Below are positions 15,673 through 23,016 of a DNA stretch of 49,410 bases, one piece after another. The notes under the pieces are model-generated. The model was not told where the DNA came from. It saw only the letters and a program-made list of their open reading frames with translations, and ran no database searches. Position 1 is the first letter of the stretch. Each line of letters opens with the position of its first letter. The stretch lies in NCBI GenBank assembly GCA_030650095.1, contig JAUSEE010000041.1, positions 1 to 49,410 of the forward strand, in the 5' to 3' direction. The stretch is from Candidatus Buchananbacteria bacterium (GTDB lineage Bacteria > Patescibacteriota > Patescibacteriia > 2-01-FULL-39-33). Position numbers and translations under genes: made by a program.

Positions 15673-17088
15673 TTACAGAACTTCGTTATCATGGGAATCT
15701 GATTCGCGCATCCCCGAATTGGTGATTCGAATAAACTGGCAATCCCTTAAATCAGAAATAGTTCTAGCGTTGCCATAGCTCATGCCGGATTTGAGGCCGC
15801 CCAAGTAGCGGGAAATTACATCCTTAACCGGACCACGATAGGGCACTCTGGCTTCAATGCCCTCAGGAGTTATTTGATGATGTTTTTCTTTAGAGTCGGG
15901 CCGAGACAAAGCGGCAGTTAAAGAAGCCATGCCTCGGGATATTTTATATTGCCGTCCTTTATAATTTATAGCCAACCCCGGAGATTCCGTGGTGCCAGAA
16001 AGTTGCCCGCCCATCATAACCGTATCAGCACCGGCCGCCAAAGCCTTAACCAAATCAGCTGATTGCTTAATGCCGCCGTCAGCGATTAAAGGCACACCAT
16101 ACTTTTGACAAACCGGAGCCACATTTAAAATAGCCGAAAGCTGGGGCACGCCAAAACCGGTGGTTAGGCGAGTGGTGCAGATAGAACCCGGGCCAATGCC
16201 TACTTTCACCCCGTCAACGCCGGCTTCGATTAAATCCAGAGCGCCTTGGGCAGTAGCGATATTGCCGCCGATGACTTCCATCTGGGGCAAAGCTCTTTTT
16301 ATAATTTTAATGGCTTCAAGGGCATTAGAGGAATGGCCATGGGCGATATCTAAAACCAAAACATCAACTCCGGCTTCGGTGAGGGCCACGGCTCTTTCCA
16401 AATAATCTCCCCTCACGCCAACAGCTGCTCCCACTAGCAGCCGACCGGAAGAGTCTTTGCTGGCCTGGTTATTATTGGAATTTCTCATGATGTCCTTTTC
16501 GGTAATGAGCCCTTTGATTTGAAAATTGCTATCAACCAAAGGCAGTTTTTCTATCTTGTTTTCCCTCAACAATTTTTGGGCTTCGCTGGTAGAAATATCA
16601 ATCGGTCCGACAATTAATTTTTCTTTAGGCGTCATTATAGCTTTGAGAGAAGTGTTATCATCACTGCAAAAAACCACATCACGGCGGGTAATAATGCCCA
16701 AAAGATCCAAGCCATTATCGCTCACCAAAAAACTGGAACAGCCTAAATCAGCCGATTTTTCTTTGAACTCGCCTAAAGTGGCGCTGGCGCTGATAGTAAA
16801 TGGCTTGGAAATTATTATGTTTTGTTTTCTTTTAACTTTTCTAACTTCGCTGGCTTGTTTGGCTATATCGCAAAAGCGGTGAATAATGCCGATGCCGCCT
16901 TCCAAAGCCAGGGCGATGGCCATTTCATTTTCGGTAACCGTATCCATGTTGGCGCTGACCAGAGGAATCTTAAGAGAGATATTTCTGGTTAGCTTGGTGC
17001 CGGTTTCTACATCATGGCGCGATTTTATATCCGATTTTTTTGGTACCAAAAGAACATCATCATAGGATAGGGCGGTTGGGATATACAT
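15673..17088 (-). CDS. guaB: IMP dehydrogenase
   Basis: A 471-residue enzyme oxidising IMP to XMP with NAD, the committed step to GMP. It has the TIM-barrel start [11 protein letters not shown], two CBS domains (about residues 90-205, LLGIITRRD and IKGLITEKD), the catalytic loop GPGSICTTR with the active-site Cys, the flap region, and [11 protein letters not shown] with the catalytic Arg. It is followed by a purine PRTase in an operon. An AAGGAGG lies about 25 bases before the ATG, too far to act as a normal SD; no better start is apparent. Confidence 0.95.
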   Translation of the reverse strand: MYIPTALSYDDVLLVPKKSDIKSRHDVETGTKLTRNISLKIPLVSANMDTVTENEMAIALALEGGIGIIHRFCDIAKQASEVRKVKRKQNIIISKPFTISASATLGEFKEKSADLGCSSFLVSDNGLDLLGIITRRDVVFCSDDNTSLKAIMTPKEKLIVGPIDISTSEAQKLLRENKIEKLPLVDSNFQIKGLITEKDIMRNSNNNQASKDSSGRLLVGAAVGVRGDYLERAVALTEAGVDVLVLDIAHGHSSNALEAIKIIKRALPQMEVIGGNIATAQGALDLIEAGVDGVKVGIGPGSICTTRLTTGFGVPQLSAILNVAPVCQKYGVPLIADGGIKQSADLVKALAAGADTVMMGGQLSGTTESPGLAINYKGRQYKISRGMASLTAALSRPDSKEKHHQITPEGIEARVPYRGPVKDVISRYLGGLKSGMSYGNARTISDLRDCQFIRITNSGMRESDSHDNEVL

Positions 17089-17164
17089 AGCTCTTTTAAT
17101 CTTAATTATTTATATCCTCCTTTTTTAACCATTTAATCTTACTCCAAAACAAATCTTTTCTCAA

Positions 17165-17197
17165 ATAAAAAACCCCAGACACCTAAGTGCTGGGTAT
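17165..17197 (-). terminator. Intrinsic terminator of the coiled-coil gene
   Basis: On the minus strand CCCAGCAC pairs with GTGTCTGGG (one bulge), followed by a run of six T. It lies between the coiled-coil gene and guaB. Confidence 0.7.
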
Positions 17198-17214
17198 TTA
17201 ATGTTTTATTAATG

Positions 17215-17754
17215 TTATGAGTTTTTTCTTTTTCGAGCCGAAGAAGCCGCGTTCTGGCCACTGCTCATGATTTCCGCCAGATTAACCGGCTTAACTTCGG
17301 ATAAAACCAGAAGGAAAGCCTGCTCTTTGCTGAAACCTTCTGTCACATATTGCTCTAGCTTGCGAAACCGGCTATGAGCAGTGATTTGAGACAAGCGCGC
17401 GAATTGATCATCAAGATTTTCGGTCACATCAGCCAAGGCGCTGACTAATTCTTTGGTGATTTCACTGATATCGCCTTTGAAGCCATCAATAATAGTCTTA
17501 CCGACTGGCATGAGAGTTTTAGCTATACCGCTTATAGACTCGACTTTCTTTTCAATCATTTGGACTACCTCTAACAATTCAATTTTCTGCTCTACAGATT
17601 CGATGGCTTTTGTTAAACTCTCAATTTCGGCTTTGGTAGCGTCATCAGGAGGCATACCCGCAAGATCATGGGCTAATACGCGCTTTCTAAGAATATTTTC
17701 CCTTAAGCGTTCCTGAAGTCTTTCCAATTTCTGGGTGGTGGTTTCTTCTGGCAT
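17215..17754 (-). CDS. Coiled-coil protein of unknown function
   Basis: The preferred start is ATG at 17754 (MPEETTTQKLERLQ), preceded by AAAGGG; the longer frame would need a TTG at 17784 without an SD. Of 179 residues, about 5-70 form a strong coiled coil (LERLQERLRENILRKRVL and IESLTKAIESVEQKIELLE). A Gly-containing helix (KTLMPVGKTIIDGFKGD) follows, then a C-terminal segment that ends in a basic SSARKRKNS tail. No family is recognised. A promoter with perfect TTGACA lies at 17809-17837 and a terminator follows, so it is monocistronic. Confidence 0.6.
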   Translation of the reverse strand: MPEETTTQKLERLQERLRENILRKRVLAHDLAGMPPDDATKAEIESLTKAIESVEQKIELLEVVQMIEKKVESISGIAKTLMPVGKTIIDGFKGDISEITKELVSALADVTENLDDQFARLSQITAHSRFRKLEQYVTEGFSKEQAFLLVLSEVKPVNLAEIMSSGQNAASSARKRKNS

Positions 17755-17808
17755 GGATTTCCCTTTCGGTGGTTGTTTGGCCAAAAAGCTTAAAAAAGAA
17801 CCAAAATA

Positions 17809-17837
17809 ACAGTATCATTAATAATAAATTTTGTCAA
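17809..17837 (-). promoter_or_regulatory. Sigma70 promoter of the coiled-coil gene
   Basis: Minus-strand TTGACA (17837-17832), a 17-base spacer and TACTGT (17814-17809). Confidence 0.65.
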
Positions 17838-17901
17838 GATTGTTTATTTTCAAAACTTTTATTTTACCTTTAAAAATGCTATCATAGAATAGATATAAAT
17901 T

Positions 17902-19494
17902 ATGGCCAAACCCACCAATGAAATAGAGTGGCTGATAGACATCTACAGCCGCGACTATTCAATTAAAGCGCCTAAAGACGTTGAGAAAATAAAGCTTAGC
18001 CAAATGATTTCTAAGCTGGGATTTTTTTACGAAAAATTCCGTAATGCTATTGATTATAATGATGAGCATTTGGTAAGGCGTAATTCTTTGGAAAGATTCT
18101 TGCGCCGACAGATGCTGCTCTTACTGGAAAAAGACGCCCAAAAAATAAGCGAGTCCTTGATCAATGAATTCATTAGGGCCAGATATTTGCCCAATGACAC
18201 CTTGCCGGAAACTTTTATCGCCGAGGTAGCCAAACCTATTCAAAAATATCTAATCATCATAGATTACATCAGTGCTAACCATTTGCCTAATAGTTCAAAA
18301 GTGATTGATTGGGTAATCGGCGTGGCCAGCGCGGAAATCAACGAAAAACTGACTTCCAATATTAAAGAAATGGCCACAGTGAATCTGATGTATTCCCATT
18401 TGGTGGATAACATCACTTTCAGGAAAACAAATATAGACGAAAAGGAAAGGAATTTACAAATATACATCGCTACTTTTAGGACGCTCTTAAAATCAGATCC
18501 GGCCACTTGCCGGTACCTGTTGATTAAACTGTATCTGCCGAATTGGAACATGATGGATAGCGAGGAAACTAAAAATTTCTGCCGCAGCGTTTACGGCCTT
18601 AAGGAAAGGGTGGATAAAAACCTGTCCCATCCTATCAGTTTCCAACTGGCCAGAACGATAAAATCACAGGCGGTTTTCTTCAACATCTTAAGAGAGGTGA
18701 TGGAAAATAATAAAGATAATTTAAGGGAATTATTTGCCAACCAAGAACTTTTAGAAACAAATATAGAAGAGGTGGTCTTGCACAATTACAAGAATATCAA
18801 AAGCAAGCTGATAGGCACGATTTTTAGGGTTATACTTTATATTTTCTTTACCAAAACCATTTTAGCTCTTATCCTAGAATTGCCTTATGATTATTTTATC
18901 GTGCAAAGCATAAATTGGAACGCCTTATTAACCAACATTATATTCCATCCGCTCCTGATGTTTGTCATCGCCATGACCATAAAAATACCCGGCGCTAAAA
19001 ATACTCAAATAATCGTCGGGGAAATCAAAAAGATAGTTTATGGTGAAGAAAGAAAGCTGGTTTTTAAAGCTAAGGCCTTGATGCGGCGCGGCTCTTTCAG
19101 TTATTTCGTTTTCAATACCGTTTATATTATCATGTTCGCTATTTCTTTCGGCCTCATTATAAGCATGTTAAATTATTTCCATTTCAATATCTTAAGCGGA
19201 CTACTCTTTATTTTCTTCCTGACTATTGTCAGTTTTTTCGGCTTCCGCCTGAGGAATTTGGCCAAGCAACTCTCGGTGATACCGCGCAAAGACAATTTGC
19301 TTAATTTTCTGGTGGATTTCATCTCTTTGCCCATAATCCGTGTGGGCCGATTCTTCTCTACCAACTTCGCCAAAATAAACATATTTTTATTCCTCTTGGA
19401 TTTCTTGATTGAGACGCCTTTTAAAGCGCTGGTGGAGTTCTTGGAAAAAACCGTTTCTTTCATCAACGAGAAAAAAGAAGAAATCATAGAATAA
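17902..19494 (+). CDS. Polytopic membrane protein of unknown function
   Basis: A 530-residue protein. Residues 1-300 are soluble and helical, beginning MAKPTNEIEWLIDIYSRDYS. Four transmembrane helices follow at about 308-330, 340-360, 393-415 and 422-445, and the C-terminal 80 residues are again soluble with one hydrophobic helix (INIFLFLLDFLIETPFKALV). No transporter or enzyme motif is seen and the family is not recognised. No SD precedes the ATG. An SdpI-like membrane gene follows closely and may share the transcript. Confidence 0.7.
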   Translation: MAKPTNEIEWLIDIYSRDYSIKAPKDVEKIKLSQMISKLGFFYEKFRNAIDYNDEHLVRRNSLERFLRRQMLLLLEKDAQKISESLINEFIRARYLPNDTLPETFIAEVAKPIQKYLIIIDYISANHLPNSSKVIDWVIGVASAEINEKLTSNIKEMATVNLMYSHLVDNITFRKTNIDEKERNLQIYIATFRTLLKSDPATCRYLLIKLYLPNWNMMDSEETKNFCRSVYGLKERVDKNLSHPISFQLARTIKSQAVFFNILREVMENNKDNLRELFANQELLETNIEEVVLHNYKNIKSKLIGTIFRVILYIFFTKTILALILELPYDYFIVQSINWNALLTNIIFHPLLMFVIAMTIKIPGAKNTQIIVGEIKKIVYGEERKLVFKAKALMRRGSFSYFVFNTVYIIMFAISFGLIISMLNYFHFNILSGLLFIFFLTIVSFFGFRLRNLAKQLSVIPRKDNLLNFLVDFISLPIIRVGRFFSTNFAKINIFLFLLDFLIETPFKALVEFLEKTVSFINEKKEEIIE

Positions 19495-19532
19495 AATCTT
19501 AAGTGGTTTTAAATTCTAAAATAAATTTTTAT

Positions 19533-20189
19533 ATGTCCCCCATTAAACCAACCGTTAAAACGGAAATCTTTCCACTCCTGCTCTTGATTTTAACATTGGC
19601 CGCCAGTTTCTATTTTTATAATAATTTTCCTGACAGGATAGCTACCCACTGGAATTTTGAAGGGCAAATTGACGGTTATTCATCCAAAGCTGTGGGTGTA
19701 TTTTTACTGCCTCTTGTTATACTTGGTTTGTATTTGATGTTTTTAGTTTTGCCTTACTTAGATCCCAAAAAAGACAGATATCAGGAATTTGCCAAAACCT
19801 ACCATCTATTTAAAAGCCTGATAATCGGTTTTATGTTTATAATGTATATAGCTACCGGCTTAGCTAATTTGGGCTATCCCATTGATATTGGAATTGTCGT
19901 GCCTGTCTTAGTAGGCATATTATTTATCATCATGGGTAAATATATGGGCACCATAAAGCCTAACTGGTTTGTAGGTATACGCACGCCTTGGACCATGTCA
20001 TCGGAAAACGTTTGGCATAAAACCCACCGAGTTGGCGGCTGGCTTTTTATAGCTGTGGGCATTGTGATGCTGCTGATGCCTCTACTGCCCAAATGGCTGG
20101 CCCTGCCGATTTTTATCATCGCTATAGGTTTTGCCACTTTAGGCAGCTTTGTTTATTCCTATTTTCTTTATAGAACTGAAAAAAAATAA
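19533..20189 (+). CDS. SdpI/DUF1648-family membrane protein
   Basis: The preferred start is ATG at 19533 (MSPIKPTVKTEIF); a GTG at 19503 is possible. The 218-residue protein has six hydrophobic segments. The first loop contains PDRIATHWNFEGQIDGYSSK, the hallmark DUF1648 motif. KPNWFVGIRTPWTMSSENVWHKTHRVGGWLF is the SdpI motif found in the Bacillus immunity and signal-transducing protein SdpI. In Bacillus SdpI protects from a secreted toxin; homologues without toxin genes are common and of unknown role, as seems the case here. Confidence 0.88.
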   Translation: MSPIKPTVKTEIFPLLLLILTLAASFYFYNNFPDRIATHWNFEGQIDGYSSKAVGVFLLPLVILGLYLMFLVLPYLDPKKDRYQEFAKTYHLFKSLIIGFMFIMYIATGLANLGYPIDIGIVVPVLVGILFIIMGKYMGTIKPNWFVGIRTPWTMSSENVWHKTHRVGGWLFIAVGIVMLLMPLLPKWLALPIFIIAIGFATLGSFVYSYFLYRTEKK

Positions 20190-20192
20190 AAG

Positions 20193-20651
20193 ATGTTATT
20201 TGAGAATAATTATCAAAGAAGCAACCGGCTGACTAAAGTAAAAATAAAAATATCAAGAGAAGCTACTGTTTTGGCAGATAAAATATTAGCCAGCAGCGGA
20301 CACAAGAGCCGGCAAAAACTGGGTGAGGAACTGCTGGATGAATTATGCGATTTAAGCCGGATAGATATTGTAAAATTAGAGATAGCCGAGGCCAAGCAAT
20401 ACCATAGAAAATTAGCCGGCAAAGTAGCCATGAAAAGATACGGCTGTTACCATCCGGCGTCGAAATTTATTTCTATCCAAAATCTAACCGCTGTCCGCGG
20501 ACAGATACTGGCACCTAAAAGTTTTTTAGACACCCTGCTCCATGAATGGCTGCATCACTATGACACTTATAAATTAAAACTGCGCTCCATTCATAGCCAA
20601 GGCTTCTATAAGAGATTGAATGACTTGAAGGAAAAATTAAAGATAAAATAA
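20193..20651 (+). CDS. SprT-like zinc metallopeptidase
   Basis: A 152-residue protein whose catalytic region is LLHEWLHHYD, with HEWLH at 117-121 as the HExxH zinc site and a further His at 134 in SIHSQGFYKRL, as in SprT domains. It starts three bases after the SdpI-like stop, so co-translation is likely. The bacterial family has DNA-protein-crosslink protease relatives (Spartan), but the usual C-terminal zinc ribbon is absent here. Substrate unknown. Confidence 0.78.
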   Translation: MLFENNYQRSNRLTKVKIKISREATVLADKILASSGHKSRQKLGEELLDELCDLSRIDIVKLEIAEAKQYHRKLAGKVAMKRYGCYHPASKFISIQNLTAVRGQILAPKSFLDTLLHEWLHHYDTYKLKLRSIHSQGFYKRLNDLKEKLKIK

Positions 20652-20653
20652 AA

Positions 20654-20692
20654 ACCGCTGATCCCGATACGCCGGGGAAAGCGGTGTTTTTT
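20654..20692. terminator. Bidirectional intrinsic terminator
   Basis: ACCGCT and AGCGGT close a stem with an inner CCC/GGG pairing, with A-runs before and T-runs after, so it works for the plus-strand SprT-like gene and the convergent minus-strand gene. Confidence 0.8.
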
Positions 20693-20723
20693 GATGAAAA
20701 AAAGCATTTGGTTCTGAAGGGTA

Positions 20724-21242
20724 TTAAATGAGCTCCAGCCCCCGCTCTTTTCGTAAATCATTAATCATATTGCGAGCTTCGGACATGGATAAATTAGATT
20801 CAAACCAGATAGTGTTCCAATTCAAGCCCAGTTTTTGTAATTCTTGATCAAGAAATTCAAAAACCTCGTGAGAAATGTAGGGATTTTTTATATTCCGAAG
20901 AACGAATGGATCAATCTCGACCCACCTTTTTATCTTCCACGGATAGCAAATCATCCTTTTTAAATCTTCCACGGATAGCAAATCATCCAGTGGCTGGGCA
21001 AAAAATTCTTCTTTTTCAAGAGCAGGCAAATACTCTTCCTTATACCACTTCACAAATGCCTCGGCATCTTCCAGGGTTATTGTTCTGGTATGATTAGTAA
21101 TCATGCTATGCCCCAAATTTTCGATAAAGTATTTTCTGGCTTCTGGCGTCATAATAAGAAATAATCCGTCTTGTCCTTGGCGATAATCTTCTTCGGTGCC
21201 TAAAGCCGCTATTTCTTCGGGAGTCAAATTAAGATCTTCCAT
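20724..21242 (-). CDS. Hypothetical protein with an internal frame-shifting DNA duplication
   Basis: A 172-residue acidic protein with a good SD (GAGGAGG) before the ATG. The N-terminal half is helical (MEDLNLTPEEIAALGTEED and DAEAFVKWYKEEYLPAL). A 25-base DNA segment occurs twice at a 32-base offset (20932-20956 and 20964-20988). Since 32 is not a multiple of three, the same DNA is read once as DDLLSVED and once as MICYPWKI. Removing one copy would lead to an early stop. The C-terminal half (FEFLDQELQKLGLNWNTIWF onward) still looks like ordinary protein. Family unknown. Confidence 0.6.
   Translation of the reverse strand: MEDLNLTPEEIAALGTEEDYRQGQDGLFLIMTPEARKYFIENLGHSMITNHTRTITLEDAEAFVKWYKEEYLPALEKEEFFAQPLDDLLSVEDLKRMICYPWKIKRWVEIDPFVLRNIKNPYISHEVFEFLDQELQKLGLNWNTIWFESNLSMSEARNMINDLRKERGLELI
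20932..20988. repeat. 25-base tandem duplication at 32-base period inside a gene
   Basis: The copies at 20932-20956 and 20964-20988 are identical over 25 bases. The seven-base linker between them is AT-rich. It lies within the hypothetical gene at 20724-21242. Confidence 0.9.
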
Positions 21243-21326
21243 TTTAAAACCTCCTCTGGTTGTTTAAAGTACTCTAACTGTTTTATAACACAAGGATATT
21301 ATTGTGGCAATGCCTCTCAAAATAAA

Positions 21327-22553
21327 TTATTTCTTGAAAACCCTGACAAATTGTTTTTTGCCTTTCTGCAGCAGTAAGCCTTCTTCCGGCAGATGCACCT
21401 CTAAATCCTCGACCACAATTTTGTCATCGTCTATTTTAATGGCGCCTTCTTTTATCAGCCGCCTTACTTCACTGTTGCTTTTAGCCAGGCCGGAAACTAC
21501 AAACAAATCCAGAACCCCTATTTTACCGTCTTGATCTCCATGAAGATCAACTTTCATCTCTTTTATTTCTTCCGGTTTCTGACCTTCCTGAAAAATTCGT
21601 CTGAAGTTTTCTTCAGCTTCACTGGCGGCTTTATCACCCTTATAAATCCTAACCACTTCTCGAGCCAGCTGCATTTTTAAATCACGGGGGTTAACTTTAT
21701 TAACTTGCAGTTCTGTTTTCACCTCGGCCAAAGTCTCATTGGATATGTCGGTTAATATTTCAAAAGCCGGCAAAATCATCTCATCCGGCCAGCTCATGAT
21801 TTTGCCGTAGATATCAGCCGGGCTATCCGATAGAGTTATCATATTGCCTTCGGACTTGCCCATTTTTTTGCCGGTCGGATCTTCCAAAAGCTTGGTGGTT
21901 AAAACAAATTTCTCCTTATTTTTCATTTTCTTCATTAAAGTTCGGCCAGCCAGCATATTAAACATCTGATCGTTGCCGCCGATTTCCAAATCAACATCCA
22001 TTGCTACGCTGTCGTAAGCTTGCATAATCGGATACATGAATTCGTTCAAGTATAAATCTTTGCCTTGGCTCATCCTCTCTTTGAACATGCCTCGAGCTAA
22101 TGTCTGTTGGGCGGTAAAATATGAAGATAATTTCAATAGCTCGGCAAAACTTAACTTACTAAGCCATTTAGAATTAAACTTAAAAACGACTTTCTTAAGA
22201 TCAATGATATTTCCAATTTGTTTTTTCCAACCCCCTAAGTTTTTCATGACCTCTGAGTGAGTGAGCGGCTTTCTAAGAGCTAATTTGTCGGTGGGATCGC
22301 CAACTTGAGCAGTGAAATCACCAAATAAAAATATGACTTCATGGCCAAGTTCAAGGAACTTGGCCAATTTCCTGATAGTGATACCATGGCCGATGTGAAG
22401 CGTGAGCGCAGTCGGATCATAGCCGCAATACAAGCGAATTCTTTTACCGCTCATTAATAATTTTTTGAGCGCTTCTTTGTCGGGATAAATATTTTCCACT
22501 CCGCGAGATAAAATATTATCGATTTTTATCTCATCAGTTATGATTTTTGACAT
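21327..22553 (-). CDS. tyrS: Tyrosyl-tRNA synthetase
   Basis: A 408-residue class I synthetase charging tRNA-Tyr. The HIGH motif is at 53-56, the Tyr-binding region is YPIMQAYDSVAM with GGNDQMFN, and the KMSKS loop appears as KMGKS at 230-234. The C-terminal 65 residues form an S4 RNA-binding domain (VLDLFVVSGLAKSNSEVRRLI). Length and domain order are normal. It is followed upstream on the same strand by a GIY-YIG gene between repeat hairpins and by valS. Confidence 0.96.
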   Translation of the reverse strand: MSKIITDEIKIDNILSRGVENIYPDKEALKKLLMSGKRIRLYCGYDPTALTLHIGHGITIRKLAKFLELGHEVIFLFGDFTAQVGDPTDKLALRKPLTHSEVMKNLGGWKKQIGNIIDLKKVVFKFNSKWLSKLSFAELLKLSSYFTAQQTLARGMFKERMSQGKDLYLNEFMYPIMQAYDSVAMDVDLEIGGNDQMFNMLAGRTLMKKMKNKEKFVLTTKLLEDPTGKKMGKSEGNMITLSDSPADIYGKIMSWPDEMILPAFEILTDISNETLAEVKTELQVNKVNPRDLKMQLAREVVRIYKGDKAASEAEENFRRIFQEGQKPEEIKEMKVDLHGDQDGKIGVLDLFVVSGLAKSNSEVRRLIKEGAIKIDDDKIVVEDLEVHLPEEGLLLQKGKKQFVRVFKK

Positions 22554-22568
22554 AGTATTTATATTGTC

Positions 22569-22588
22569 ATCCCTGCGTAGGCAGGGAT
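22569..22588. repeat. Palindromic repeat at the left of the GIY-YIG gene
   Basis: ATCCCTGC at 22569-22576 pairs with GCAGGGAT at 22581-22588. It is preceded by tgtc. It is a variant of the hairpin at 22913-22932. Confidence 0.75.
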
Positions 22589-22594
22589 CTATAA

Positions 22595-22888
22595 TTATTT
22601 AACCATTATCTCGTATAAATCAATCCACTCGGGATTATCTTTTTTTATTAGATTAATCTTCCATTCCCTTTTCCATTTCTTAATGTTCTTTTCTCGATTA
22701 ATCGCCTGCCCAACATCTTCATGAATTTCATAATAAACCAATCTATTTAAATTATACTTTTCAGTAAAACCTTTAACTATTTTATTACGATGCTCCCAAA
22801 CTCTTCTTAATAAATTATTAGTTATGCCAGTATACAACACTCCATTTTGTTTATTCGTCAATATATACACGTAATAGTACTTTTGCAT
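22595..22888 (-). CDS. GIY-YIG endonuclease-domain protein (YhbQ/UPF0213-like)
   Basis: A 97-residue single-domain protein: YYVYILTNKQNGVLYTGIT gives the GIY-YIG pair, followed by RRVWEHRN with the catalytic Arg, and EIHEDVGQAINREKNIKKW with the metal-binding Glu. Such stand-alone proteins are abundant in CPR and other genomes and are often bordered by short palindromes ending in the same CCTGC/GCAGG hairpin, as here on both sides. It may be a mobile or repeat-associated gene; the nuclease target is unknown. Confidence 0.88.
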   Translation of the reverse strand: MQKYYYVYILTNKQNGVLYTGITNNLLRRVWEHRNKIVKGFTEKYNLNRLVYYEIHEDVGQAINREKNIKKWKREWKINLIKKDNPEWIDLYEIMVK

Positions 22889-22912
22889 AAGACTACCTAA
22901 ATATTTGATGAG

Positions 22913-22961
22913 ATTCCTGCCTCCGCAGGAATGACAGGAAAGAAACAGGAATGACAGGAAA
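22913..22961. repeat. Palindrome plus 16-base direct repeat at the right of the GIY-YIG gene
   Basis: ATTCCTGC at 22913-22920 pairs with GCAGGAAT at 22925-22932. The following 16-base unit caggaatgacaggaaa is present twice, at 22926-22941 and 22946-22961. Confidence 0.8.
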
Positions 22962-23016
22962 AACAGTAAGGAATTAAATGATATGAAAATAACAAAGAGA
23001 TAATGTAATTAATAAT

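Noticed and set aside
22895-22965. CRISPR-like array near the GIY-YIG gene
   Set aside because: Only two short direct copies with a four-base spacer are present, and no cas gene is nearby.
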